Assembly (NCBI RefSeq): GCF_021731785.1
Contig: NZ_JAKFWS010000011.1
Location: 1-49,322 of the forward strand
DNA from: Methylocystis sp.
GTDB lineage: Bacteria > Pseudomonadota > Alphaproteobacteria > Rhizobiales > Beijerinckiaceae
DNA: 49,322 nucleotides
Direction: 5' to 3'
Below are positions 7,264-15,309 of the stretch, piece by piece (within the stretch, counting starts at the first letter, position 1; each line of letters begins with the position of its first letter). The position numbers and the translations under genes were made by a program. Under the pieces are notes generated by a model that saw only the letters and a list, made by a program, of their open reading frames with translations, did no database searches and was not told the origin of the DNA.

Positions 7264-7661
7264 GGGATCCCCCTTTCGGCGCGCCCACACGGCGCGGCGC
7301 GCCGTATTCAAAACATGGGGGTAGCTTGACCGAACGACAATAGACGTCAAAGTATTTTAAGAAGTAATTTAAAAGTAATTTGATAGTTGCTCGACCGGAG
7401 CTGCTAATATTTACTTCGTTGCAAAGTTCAGGCTTTTCGTGCCTATGCGCACAATTAAGAACCGCCGGAAAGAAATAGATGCGGCCGAAGTCCGGATGCG
7501 CGGCGAGTGACGTTTGGCGTGGCTGCGTCCCCGGCAAGCAGACGGCGGAACCTGAAGGATCGCGAAGCAGAGCGCGTGTCTGGCTCTATGCCTGAGAGCG
7601 GCATCCGCCCGTCCGGCCAAGCGACGACGCTGGGGCATTCGTCGCTTGGCACGATGCAGGC
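7264..7661. other. AT-rich regulatory stretch and non-coding filler
   Basis: About 400 bases without a confident gene. 7340-7400 is notably AT-rich for this genome and holds the direct repeat AAGTAATTT (7355-7385 area), a plausible promoter or operator for the minus-strand 7263 gene. A 66-codon GTG frame at 7507-7707 overlaps the small membrane gene and is Ser/Arg-rich, so I do not call it. Confidence 0.35.
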
Positions 7662-7841
7662 TCAAAGCCCCCGCCTCAAATCATCCTTCTTGCTGTCTGC
7701 CTCCTGAGATTTCAGCCGTTCGAGTTCTTTCCGTCTATTGGCGAGGGTTAGAGCGCGACGGCTGAAGCTGGAGACAACTAAGACAACAATCACGAGGAAT
7801 GCGCCCGCGGCGAGGGTAAAAAGCAAGTCTTGCGCGCTCAT
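7662..7841 (-). CDS. Small single-pass membrane protein (59 aa)
   Basis: I take the internal start MSAQDLLFTLAAG at 7841 because the upstream part of the frame has no coding character. One transmembrane helix (LLFTLAAGAFLVIVVLVVSSF) is followed by a charged cytoplasmic tail (LANRRKELERLKSQEADSKKDDLRRG) with coiled-coil-like heptads. Phage Rz/holin-type and other small accessory membrane proteins have this layout, but nothing identifies it more closely. Confidence 0.5.
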   Translation of the reverse strand: MSAQDLLFTLAAGAFLVIVVLVVSSFSRRALTLANRRKELERLKSQEADSKKDDLRRGL

Positions 7842-7970
7842 GTCAGCCGCCGATCGCTTCGATTGCGACAAGCGCGGCGACACGACGCCGACTGCGATGA
7901 AAAACGCCCATGTAATTTTGCAACCCCCATGAGGAAGATTGCACCCCACGCCACGCCGGTTCAAGGGGCG

Positions 7971-8012
7971 GGAAAAAGGAAACGCCCCGCCGTTACATCC
8001 ACGGTCGGGGCG
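7971..8012 (-). terminator. Hairpin terminator downstream of the 8068-8594 gene pair
   Basis: Read on the minus strand, CGCCCCGACCGT and ACGGCGGGGCG pair around a GGATGTA loop with one bulged A, followed by TTTCCTTTTT. It lies 55 bp past the stop of the 45-aa gene ending at 8068 and is correctly oriented to end that operon. Confidence 0.65.
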
Positions 8013-8067
8013 CTCTGCGCCGGCAAAGAGGAGATCAAAACCGGCGACGTGTAAAAAGCTTAATCCG

Positions 8068-8205
8068 TCACAACTTGCGCCGCAAATCCTCGGGCATGAT
8101 CCATTCGGCAAGGCGGCGCGAGGCTCGGCTGAGGCAAAAAGCCCAACGCGCGAGCCTCAGCCGTTGAACGCGGAGCCATAACTGCGGGAGCGTGGCGTTG
8201 CTCAT
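8068..8205 (-). CDS. Short basic protein (45 aa), coupled to upstream gene
   Basis: The frame starts at ATG 8205, overlapping the TGA of the 8202-8594 gene in an ATGA junction, with a strong AAGGAG inside the upstream gene's last codons. The protein begins MSNATLPQLWLRVQRLRLAR, continues with helical basic sequence (FCLSRASRRLAEWIMPEDLRRKL) and ends before the terminator at 7971-8012. Junction, ribosome site and terminator together argue for a real gene despite its size. No function recognised. Confidence 0.55.
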   Translation of the reverse strand: MSNATLPQLWLRVQRLRLARWAFCLSRASRRLAEWIMPEDLRRKL

Positions 8206-8594
8206 GCCGGCTCCTTCGCAAGCCATTGCTCCGCGTCGAACGCCTCGGCGAGGCGTTCCATTTCCTGCGCGGGGTCATTAACGAGCTGTAACACTCCTTG
8301 GCCGACAGAATCGTCTTTCCCGTCCAAGGCGCCTTCCACCGCGGCGACGACGCCCCACATGCGGCGCGTCATGTTGTTAAGCTCGTCGTCGAACTGGCCG
8401 GGAGTGATCGGGTCGTCTTCGTCGGCATTGTAGAAAAGGCGCGCCGCCTTCGCGATGGCCGTGGCGCGTTCGGTTTCGATGCAGCTAAAAACCCGCATCG
8501 TCAGTTCACGGTCAACGCCGGCCTCGCGAAGCGCTTCGACTATCGCGCCAGGGCGCTCGTGCGCCTCGGTTGTGGTATCTTTGGTCTTAGCCAT
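8202..8594 (-). CDS. Hypothetical island protein (130 aa)
   Basis: Start at ATG 8594 (MAKTKDTTTEAHERPG); AAGGATAGAGG lies upstream and the longer frame to 8645 is not needed. The protein is helical: IVEALREAGVDRELTMRVFSCIETERATAIAKAARLF, then DDELNNMTRRMWGVVAAVEGALDGKDD and DPAQEMERLAEAFDAEQWLA. No family recognised. It is followed by the coupled 45-aa gene and sits just downstream of the integrase on the same strand. Confidence 0.6.
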   Translation of the reverse strand: MAKTKDTTTEAHERPGAIVEALREAGVDRELTMRVFSCIETERATAIAKAARLFYNADEDDPITPGQFDDELNNMTRRMWGVVAAVEGALDGKDDSVGQGVLQLVNDPAQEMERLAEAFDAEQWLAKEPA

Positions 8595-8665
8595 GATGCG
8601 AACCTCTATCCTTCGCGTTGTGGTAGGCCGGGTTTGGCGCTCCACCGCCTCGCCCGGCCGCTTTA

Positions 8666-9985
8666 TCAGGCGGGACCTCCGCCCGATTTCGAGCCCCTCA
8701 AGGGGGCAATGTTCGATTGCTCCACGATCCCGAGCGCTGGTAGAGCGCCGCGAACGGTCTCCGCGACATAACTCGGCGCCAGATGCGCATAGTGCTTCTC
8801 AGTCATGCGCGTGTCAGCGTGCCCGAGTTGCGCGGCGATGACGCCCATCGGCACGGCGCGCATGGCGAGCGCGCTCGCATAGCTGTGCCGCAGAATGTGA
8901 AAAGTCGCCGCTGGCGTGATCTTGGCGCGTCTGCTCGCGGCATCGAGGGGGCGTTGCTGATGCGACGGTCCCCATGTCGCGCCGTCGTCGCGGACGAAGA
9001 TCGGGTCGCGTCCTGTCTTGCCCGCTGTCAGCGTTGCAAAAAGGTGCTGACCTTCGTCGGTGAGCGCCACATGGCGAGGTTTGCCTGCTTTGCTCTCGCG
9101 GACTGCGATCGTTCCGGTCTCGCGACTGAAGTCGCTGGCGCGCATCCGCGTTAATTCGCCATAACGACAGCCGGTTAGAAGCGCCGCCCGCACAAGGTCG
9201 CGGAAGGGTCCGTCGCAGGCGTTCACAAGCCGACGTGACTCGTCGTCAGTCAGGAACCTGATTATTGGAGCGTCGGCCTCACGGAATGGCTTCACCTTGC
9301 GCCATGCGTCATCGCTGGCGACCCGCCCCTCATGGAAAGCGTGATTGAGCGCCGCCTTTAAGACGGTAAGCGTCCGGTTGGCTGTCGAGCGTCGTGCGCG
9401 CACCGCGTCAGTATCTTTCGGATCGATCGCGACAGGCTTGCGGCGCTTTCTCGTCATGCGGCCGGTGCGGGCTAGCTTCGGCGCGGTCGCCAAGGCGGAT
9501 TGCCAATCCCGAAGACGCTTGGTTGTGAGCTTGGCTACTTCGGTTTCGCCCAGGTGGGGCAGTATCCGGGCGCTGGCGGCTGCGCGATCCTTCGCGAGGC
9601 CCTTGGAGCCTTTGCGCTCTCGCTCGGCGAAATAAGAGTCCAATGCCTTGGCGACGGTATAGGGTCCGTCTTCCGGGGCGAACTCACCCGCCAGCTCTCT
9701 CGCCTTCCGTGCGAAGAACGCTCGCGCCCGCTCTTGCGCTTGCTGGATTGTGAACACCGTGAGGCCGTCCGCGTCGCGGGCGTCGTCGGCGGCTCCCAAA
9801 GCCTCGTAATTCTGCTTGCCGCTTTCGTCGCGCAGTCGGGCGACCCATGTCCCGCCTTTAGAGCCGCGCCTGTAGCCAACAGCGCAGCCCGCCGAAATGA
9901 CGGTCCAATAGGGCTCGCGCCGCTCCGCGAGCTTCGCGCGGGCCGAACGGGTGTCAATCTTCGCGTTTTTGACTGTCCGGGCCAT
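8666..9985 (-). CDS. Tyrosine recombinase (island/prophage integrase)
   Basis: 439 aa. An N-terminal DUF4102-less arm region with a GSKGGTWVAR strand is followed by a SAM-like core-binding domain (residues about 108-235) and a catalytic domain. The catalytic residues are all visible: Arg274 (TGCRYGEL), His363 and Arg366 (HILRHSYAS), His389 (LGHADTRM) and Tyr399 (TEKHYAHL). The gene faces away from the attachment site: its start at 9985 is 150 bp from the tRNA-Glu fragment at 10137-10180. Promoter-proximal 11-bp-spaced repeats and GCGGACA repeats lie between them and may be its operator and arm sites. Intact by sequence. Confidence 0.9.
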   Translation of the reverse strand: MARTVKNAKIDTRSARAKLAERREPYWTVISAGCAVGYRRGSKGGTWVARLRDESGKQNYEALGAADDARDADGLTVFTIQQAQERARAFFARKARELAGEFAPEDGPYTVAKALDSYFAERERKGSKGLAKDRAAASARILPHLGETEVAKLTTKRLRDWQSALATAPKLARTGRMTRKRRKPVAIDPKDTDAVRARRSTANRTLTVLKAALNHAFHEGRVASDDAWRKVKPFREADAPIIRFLTDDESRRLVNACDGPFRDLVRAALLTGCRYGELTRMRASDFSRETGTIAVRESKAGKPRHVALTDEGQHLFATLTAGKTGRDPIFVRDDGATWGPSHQQRPLDAASRRAKITPAATFHILRHSYASALAMRAVPMGVIAAQLGHADTRMTEKHYAHLAPSYVAETVRGALPALGIVEQSNIAPLRGSKSGGGPA

Positions 9986-10006
9986 TTTCGCGCGCCCTCG
10001 ATTCCG

Positions 10007-10062
10007 TATACGGACATTATACGGAAAAGGCGTGCGCGGACAAGTGCGGATAGCTGCGGACA
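10007..10062. promoter_or_regulatory. Repeat-rich int promoter / att arm region
   Basis: TATACGG occurs twice at 10007-10013 and 10018-10024, 11 bp apart (one helical turn). Three near-direct repeats of GCGGACA/GCGGATA follow at 10035-10062 with about 10-11 bp spacing. The reverse motif TGTCC...GTCCGCC lies at 10101-10118. The stretch separates the integrase start from the tRNA-Glu core, where integrase arm-type sites and an autoregulatory operator are usually found. The assignment is inference from spacing and position. Confidence 0.5.
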
Positions 10063-10084
10063 GAAAACATAGGAAAACCAGTTA

Positions 10085-11776
10085 TTATATCACAACCGCG
10101 TGTCCACCAGCGTCCGCCAAAGTGTTGGTTATCCCTCTCTCACGGCGAAAACAGGGGTTCGAGTCCCCTAGGGAGCGCCATTTGCGTATAAAACTGCGAA
10201 CACCCTTGCCGATTTGTTCTCCGGCCATGACGGCCTGTTCGAGGCTGACCTTGGAGCCGTGGATGCGAATGACCTTGTTGTCCACTTCGATCGCGTCGAC
10301 GATCGAACGGAGATAGGCCTTCCGGAACGTGGTGTCGCCGGTGGTTATCCGCTCTCGCATGAAAGCGCTGAAGCGCTCGACCTGATCCGCATCCAACGTG
10401 AGCTGAGGCGCAAGCTGAACCTTGATGCGCTCCAAGGCCGCCCTGGCCCGGTCGCGATCCGATTTGAGCGCGGCGAGCCGGTCCGCCAGCGTCTCGTCGA
10501 TATCCGTGAGGCCATCCTCGACCAATTTGTAGAGCCGGCAAAGCTTTTCGTCGGCCTGCGCGATCTCCTGTTGTAGGACGCGCGCCCGCTCCTGGACTTC
10601 GGCGTCGTTCGACGCGCGCTTTTCAGCTAGGGAGGTCAGAAGGCCGGCCAAACGGGTTGGGCCGAGCAACCGATCTGCGAGATGGGTTGTCACCAGTCCG
10701 TCGAGCCGATCCATGGCGATGGAGCGGCCTTTGCAGCCCGTCTTGCCGATCCGCGCGGCTGTCGAGCACGAATAATAACGGTGCACCTTGCCAGATTTTG
10801 ACGTCCCGGTGCGCAACGTCATCGCGCCGCCGCATGTCGCGCAGTGCGCCAGGCCTGTGAGGAGGATCGGCCCCGTGACGACGCGCGGCGGCAGGATGCG
10901 CGGATCGCGCGCTTTCAAGCTCGCCTGAGGCCTGTCGAAAACAGGCTGTACGATGATCGCCGGAACCGCAACTTCGATGATCTCATTTGCGGGCTTGGCT
11001 CTCCCTGTCTTGGCTTCGCGCTGATTGAAGCGCCAACTCCCGGCGTAGACAGGATTGGTCAGTATCTTGTGGACCGAAGCGACGCCGAAACGGGCGCCAA
11101 GCCGTGTCCGTAGCCCTTTAGCATTCAACGCCTTGGTCACCTCCTTGACGCCCATCGGGCCTCTGCCGCCATCGCCTTCGAGATAGAGGCGGTAGATCAA
11201 CCGCACCGTCTCGGCTTCGACAGGATCGATGACGAGCTTTTTCTTGGTGCGGTGACCGCGCTTGTCGACTTCGCTCAGCGCATAGCCGAGCGGCAGGCGC
11301 GAGCCATTGTAGAAGCCTTGGCGGGCGTTCTCCTTCATGGCGCGGAGCACATGCTTGCCGTTCTCGCGGCTCTGATATTCGTCGAAGAGGGCGATGACCT
11401 GCCGCATCATGACCTGCGCGGGGTCGTCGCCAAGCTCCTGAGTGATCGAAACCAGTCGCACGCCATGTTTAGCGAGTTTCCTGACGTACATCTCCAACCC
11501 AAAGGCTTCGCGAAAGAAGCGCGAGAAGGAATGGACGACGATGGCGTCGATCGGATGATCGTCGTCGCAAGCGCGCTCGATCATGCGCTGGAACTCGGGC
11601 CGGTTGTCGTCCATGGCGGAGGCGCCCGGTTCGACATATTCGGCCACCACTCGCCAGCCTTGGCGGCCGCAATAGGCGCTGGTCTGCGCCTGCTGGTCAG
11701 GAATGGACAGATCGACCTCCGCCTGTCGCGTGGTTGAAACGCGCAGATAGAGAGCGGCTCGAACAGGGTCGGTCAT
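10085..11776 (-). CDS. Large serine recombinase (resolvase + recombinase + zinc ribbon)
   Basis: 563 aa. Resolvase domain at the N-terminus with nucleophile Ser14 (ALYLRVSTTRQ) and SRFFREAFGLE; recombinase domain about 170-290; zinc ribbon (CATCGG...YYSCS...GCKG); a long coiled coil (about 390-450); and a C-terminal segment IVDAIEVDNKVIRIHG. From about residue 532 the frame enters the antisense of the tRNA-Glu copy (WRSLGDSNPCFRRERG) and ends inside the neighbouring island, so the last 30 residues depend on the junction. The preceding 95-aa gene ends 27 bp upstream. It probably mobilises the element carrying the relaxase at 12687-14759. Confidence 0.9.
   Translation of the reverse strand: MTDPVRAALYLRVSTTRQAEVDLSIPDQQAQTSAYCGRQGWRVVAEYVEPGASAMDDNRPEFQRMIERACDDDHPIDAIVVHSFSRFFREAFGLEMYVRKLAKHGVRLVSITQELGDDPAQVMMRQVIALFDEYQSRENGKHVLRAMKENARQGFYNGSRLPLGYALSEVDKRGHRTKKKLVIDPVEAETVRLIYRLYLEGDGGRGPMGVKEVTKALNAKGLRTRLGARFGVASVHKILTNPVYAGSWRFNQREAKTGRAKPANEIIEVAVPAIIVQPVFDRPQASLKARDPRILPPRVVTGPILLTGLAHCATCGGAMTLRTGTSKSGKVHRYYSCSTAARIGKTGCKGRSIAMDRLDGLVTTHLADRLLGPTRLAGLLTSLAEKRASNDAEVQERARVLQQEIAQADEKLCRLYKLVEDGLTDIDETLADRLAALKSDRDRARAALERIKVQLAPQLTLDADQVERFSAFMRERITTGDTTFRKAYLRSIVDAIEVDNKVIRIHGSKVSLEQAVMAGEQIGKGVRSFIRKWRSLGDSNPCFRRERGITNTLADAGGHAVVI
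10137..10180 (+). repeat. attR: 3' half of tRNA-Glu(CTC)
   Basis: From the anticodon loop CTCTCAC (anticodon CTC) through GGCG, the T arm AGGGG-TTCGAGT-CCCCT, the acceptor strand AGGGAGC, discriminator G and CCA, this is the 3' part of an alphaproteobacterial tRNA-Glu. The 5' half is absent: the sequence before 10135 does not pair. A fragment that begins at the anticodon loop is the classic attachment core of tRNA-targeting tyrosine integrases. The complete tRNA-Glu should lie left of the window. Confidence 0.85.
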
Positions 11777-11803
11777 GTGGAGCTCCCAGGCTCTATCGAA
11801 AGC

Positions 11804-12091
11804 TCAATGACGCGGTCGAAGAAAGGCGTCGAGCATGTCGCCGAGATACATTTCCAACACATCGACTTCGGCCGCGGTAACGGGAATATCTTCGGGCCAA
11901 TCGTCGGTGACGGCGATTTCGCCAGCGGCGTTGATCGTTCTCGAAGCCGAATCATACCGCCTCAGTCCGCCAACGCCATCGCCATTTGCGTTCCCGCGGG
12001 CGGAAACTTGTTGATGCGCGCGACGAGGATGAGCCATGCCGAAACCATGGCGGCGGATCGTCGCCAATTGAACGGCCCAATTCTCCGACAC
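11804..12091 (-). CDS. Small protein upstream of serine recombinase (95 aa)
   Basis: The C-terminal half (DDWPEDIPVTAAEVDVLEMYLGDMLDAFL) looks like the short acidic proteins that often precede this recombinase type. The N-terminal half (HPRRAHQQVSARGNANGDGVGG) is less convincing and the true start may be internal. It ends 27 bp before the recombinase start on the same strand and is probably co-transcribed with it. Function unknown. Confidence 0.5.
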   Translation of the reverse strand: MSENWAVQLATIRRHGFGMAHPRRAHQQVSARGNANGDGVGGLRRYDSASRTINAAGEIAVTDDWPEDIPVTAAEVDVLEMYLGDMLDAFLRPRH

Positions 12092-12288
12092 AGCGCGAAG
12101 CGCAGTTTGGAGAAGGATTGGAAATGCCCGCGAACGACAGCGGGGCTTCGATCCTTCGCGGCGTCGTCATGGCGGCTGGGAACGCGCGCGTTGAAGGCCG
12201 CAGGGATCAGATTCTCGCAAGTTGCGCGGCCGAAAAAGAGCGAATAATCGTTAGGTTTTCGGCAAAATCATCGCACTGGAGTGTGGCC

Positions 12289-12675
12289 ATGAGCGTTTTT
12301 GGAGGCGAGCGTGCAAGGTTTGGATCAACTGCCGGCGTTCGCATGCTGAAGAAAAGCGACGGAGTGCGCACTTTCACACGACACGACTTGCGAGCGGCGA
12401 TTTATAATTGTTGCCCGGCGCTGTCTCGAGCCGAGGCTCGCAAGATTTTCGATGAGACCTTCGATGAACTGGCCGACGCGCTTGTTCGCGGCGAACCGGT
12501 CAAGCTGCGCAATTTTGGAACGTTCAACCTCCGCGCCAAGCGGCAGCGCACCGGACGCAACCCCAAGACCGGGGCGGAGGCGGTCATTAGCGCTCGCAGG
12601 GTCGTGACCTTTCACCCGTCGCCGGCGCTTCTTACGCAAATGAATCAAGACTCTGCCGACTGCCTTCCCAATTGA
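12289..12675 (+). CDS. IHF/HU-family DNA-bending protein, island-encoded
   Basis: 128 aa from ATG 12289 (GGAG 9 bases upstream); ATG 12343 would give a 110-aa form. Residues from about 27 on are a full HU/IHF fold: TRHDLRAAIYNCCPALSRAEARKIFDE, the LRNFGTFNLRAKRQRTGRNPKTG arm with the diagnostic GRNPKTG, then VVTFHPSPAL. The form GTFNLRxKxxRxGRNPKT is closest to the IHF-alpha type. The N-terminal extension MSVFGGERARFGSTAG is unusual. Placed between recombinase and relaxase genes, it is likely an element-specific accessory for recombination or relaxosome assembly (inference). Confidence 0.8.
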   Translation: MSVFGGERARFGSTAGVRMLKKSDGVRTFTRHDLRAAIYNCCPALSRAEARKIFDETFDELADALVRGEPVKLRNFGTFNLRAKRQRTGRNPKTGAEAVISARRVVTFHPSPALLTQMNQDSADCLPN

Positions 12676-12686
12676 GCAACGATCGC

Positions 12687-14759
12687 TCAAATGCCAATTC
12701 CCCGCGACCGGGTGAAGTCCCATGAGATTCCCGAGTTTCGGACGACGCCGCTGATCTGGCGTCCGAGGCGGTCATCCATGACCGGTCGCCAGGGCACGAG
12801 CGTGAACTCGTAGGCGTTCTCGATGACGGCGTATTTGCCGGAAACGAGACTAGTCGTGCCGGTGAAGACGCCCGAGATGCGCTCGCCTTCCGCTTTCATT
12901 TTGAAGGGGGCGTGCTTGTCCGCCGCCATGGATTTGCCGACGCGTTCGATCTCGCTCCTCTCCAGTCGGGCGACCAGGTCTCCCGGCACGCGGATGACGT
13001 TATCCGGCGTACGCCGGGCGTGGCCCATTTCGACAAGCATCTCTCGGCGTTGTTTCATCGCCCGGTCGACGTCGGCGCCAAATCCGGCGCGCACGATGGG
13101 AACGCGTCTGGACGACGTCATCTCCCGGTCGAGCCAGGTGGCGCCGTCGGTGCCGATCTGGGACTCGAGATCGAGACTAGAAAGGACACGCAGCGTCATG
13201 CGTCCGCGCCGCTGGGCGTCATAGTCGGCCGCGCGCTGCTCGAAGTCAGGCGGCACGCGCCAATGGTCGGCGTCCAGCCGCTCCACGATCCCCGCCCGGC
13301 GCAGCGCCTCCAGTCGCCGCACATGGCTCTCGACATAGGCGTCGTTGTCGCCGCCCGGAACGCGGATGCGGCTTGCCTCGGCGATCGCGCGGTGGATGCT
13401 GGGGCGATAGTCGCCTGAGTCGCCGGCGAGCTGGGCGATGTTGCGGTCCGCCGGTCGCGGCCCGGCGGGCGCAGGGGCGATCTCGACGATTGATCCGATG
13501 GACGCCTCCTCGGCGGCGTTGGACATTGCCTCGGAGCCGAGCGCGACATGATGGACGCGCCCGTCGACGCCGTCGACGACGAGGCCAAGTCGCTCGCCAA
13601 GTTCATCGGTCAGCCGCTTGTCGATCACGCGGCCTGTGATCCGGGCCGTGGCCTCCTCCCCGTGAAGGGAGTAGCTTTCCAGGGCGCGCTCTTCTCCCCG
13701 CGCCTTTAGCGCCCTGTTGATCGCCTTGATGATGTCGCCGCGCCCACTGAGTTCCCGCAGCGTCGGCTCCAACTCGTCAGACAGTTTCCACACGCCCGGC
13801 TCGCTCTCCGTGGCGAGGCCATAGCGCGACAGCGTCTGCAATCTGCCGATGCGCAGCGTTCGATCGAAGTCGGCGCGGACCTGACCGGCTTCCGGTCGCA
13901 AGTTGAGCGTTCCCTCGCCGGCCTCGGCGAGCATCGCCCGATCGATCCGGGTGAAGCGCTCGGCAGTGATTTCCGCCGTGAGTTTCGATCGCAGTTCAAG
14001 GTCGGTCTCCGGTCCCAATTCCAGCGTCGCCAGCTCCTGCGCGCGCAGCCTAATTCCGTCCGTGATGTAGTCCTGGGCGATGACCAGATCCTTGCCGGCT
14101 TCGTCCTTGCCTCGGATGACGACATGGCTATGTGGATGGCCGGTGTTGAAGTGGTCGACCGCGACCCAGTCGAGCTTCGTTCCGAGGTCCTCCTCCATCT
14201 GCTTCATCACATCGCGGGTGAAGGCGCGAAGGTCGGAAAGCTGATCGCCGTCTTCGGGCGCGACGATGAACCGAAACTGATGCCGATCCTCGCGCCCGCA
14301 CTCCAGAAACTCACGACCATCCGCGGCGTCAGTATCCGCTCCGTAAAGCCTCCCTTTCTTTCCTTCCCGGTCGGTTCCGTCCCGCTGCAAATAACGCAGA
14401 TGCGCGTCGGCTCCCTTGCTCCCGAGTTTCAACCTGACGATCCGCGCCTTCACGACGACGCGCCGCATCCGCTCGCCCGGCTCGCGCTGCTGGGCCACAA
14501 GCTTCAAACGATCGGCCGCCGCCTGTCCCCGACCGATGCGGCAACATCTCCCTTTCCGGTGTCGACTCGCCGCACCATCGCGTCGCCGATCGGAGCGACC
14601 GCCGCGCTTCGGCGCCGGCCCGATCTCGGCGCCCTTCGTCTTCGTCACGGCCTTCATCACCTGCGCGAACAAGGAACGCGGTCGCCGCGATGGCGAACCG
14701 CCTCGATCACGGATTTTCCCGGCGCGGAGTCGAAGGTCGGAAGTGTCGTCGCTGCTCAT
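12687..14759 (-). CDS. Relaxase (VirD2-like) with DUF3363 domain
   Basis: 690 aa from MSSDDTSDLRLR. The N-terminal 100 residues are basic. The relaxase core follows, with LKLGSKGADAHLRYLQRDG, the region FRFIVAPEDGDQLSDLRAFTRDVM, and the metal-binding three-His motif HFNTGHPHSHVVIRG. The C-terminal half is DUF3363, ending FTLVPWRPVMDDRLGRQISG. It nicks at an oriT and starts conjugative or mobilisation transfer. No coupling protein or type IV secretion genes are in the window, so the element looks mobilisable rather than self-transmissible. The gene appears intact. It converges on the IHF-like gene with 11 bp between. Confidence 0.85.
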   Translation of the reverse strand: MSSDDTSDLRLRAGKIRDRGGSPSRRPRSLFAQVMKAVTKTKGAEIGPAPKRGGRSDRRRDGAASRHRKGRCCRIGRGQAAADRLKLVAQQREPGERMRRVVVKARIVRLKLGSKGADAHLRYLQRDGTDREGKKGRLYGADTDAADGREFLECGREDRHQFRFIVAPEDGDQLSDLRAFTRDVMKQMEEDLGTKLDWVAVDHFNTGHPHSHVVIRGKDEAGKDLVIAQDYITDGIRLRAQELATLELGPETDLELRSKLTAEITAERFTRIDRAMLAEAGEGTLNLRPEAGQVRADFDRTLRIGRLQTLSRYGLATESEPGVWKLSDELEPTLRELSGRGDIIKAINRALKARGEERALESYSLHGEEATARITGRVIDKRLTDELGERLGLVVDGVDGRVHHVALGSEAMSNAAEEASIGSIVEIAPAPAGPRPADRNIAQLAGDSGDYRPSIHRAIAEASRIRVPGGDNDAYVESHVRRLEALRRAGIVERLDADHWRVPPDFEQRAADYDAQRRGRMTLRVLSSLDLESQIGTDGATWLDREMTSSRRVPIVRAGFGADVDRAMKQRREMLVEMGHARRTPDNVIRVPGDLVARLERSEIERVGKSMAADKHAPFKMKAEGERISGVFTGTTSLVSGKYAVIENAYEFTLVPWRPVMDDRLGRQISGVVRNSGISWDFTRSRGIGI

Positions 14760-14910
14760 GCGCAAGAGCTCGCGCCGGCGCGCCTGCAAAACAAGCGCAA
14801 ATCCGCGCAGCTCGCATCATGGCGTTGAAAAAGAAACGATAAGCGAAAGCGCCCACACTGCAAAAAGTCTCATGGCCGGCAAATAACAATGTGCAGACAA
14901 AACCTTACAG

Positions 14911-14930
14911 GCAAGCGGCACGCTTGCTTT
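14911..14930 (+). terminator. Short perfect hairpin, possible terminator
   Basis: GCAAGCG and CGCTTGC pair perfectly around a 3-base loop GCA, with TTT following on the plus strand and CTGTAAGGTTTT following on the minus strand. It could act in either direction between the relaxase start and the 14929-15309 frame. Confidence 0.45.
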
Positions 14931-15309
14931 AATCTTGCCCTCTCAATCGGGTGCATTTGGCAAGACGTTTTCGACATCGTCGTCTCTCCGATATATCACG
15001 ACATTCTACTCTGGTCTTTTCTGCACTGAGAAGCTCGTTGACAGGCGAGAGTTCTGGCGCGCCGTGCACTCTTCCGCGCTCATCGATGGCTTGTTTTTTG
15101 TCACTCGGCGGCAACAGCCAAACGACATCGGATCCGCCGCGGTGCATATTGCCATCGGATTCATGGGGCACCGTCACAGGCATTCCGGCGTGGTCCGGAC
15201 GACCGGCCACAGGCAACGTATGGCCTGCCCCGACTGCAAGCGTTGTGTTCAAAATCGACCTCACAATCTGCATCAACGTATCCGGCCTCGACGTAGATTG
15301 TCCGGCCAA
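14929..15309 (-). CDS. Doubtful hypothetical protein (up to 126 aa)
   Basis: Possible starts are MAGQSTSRPDT at 15309 or MQIVRSILNTTL at 15273. The middle (DHAGMPVTVPHESDGNMHRGGSDVVWLLPPSDKKQ) has reasonable composition and the C-terminus is basic (CRKRLAKCTRLRG). A hairpin directly after the stop (14911-14927) could terminate it. No family recognised. A competing plus-strand frame covers the same bases, so the call is weak. Confidence 0.3.
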   Translation of the reverse strand: MAGQSTSRPDTLMQIVRSILNTTLAVGAGHTLPVAGRPDHAGMPVTVPHESDGNMHRGGSDVVWLLPPSDKKQAIDERGRVHGAPELSPVNELLSAEKTRVECRDISERRRCRKRLAKCTRLRGQD

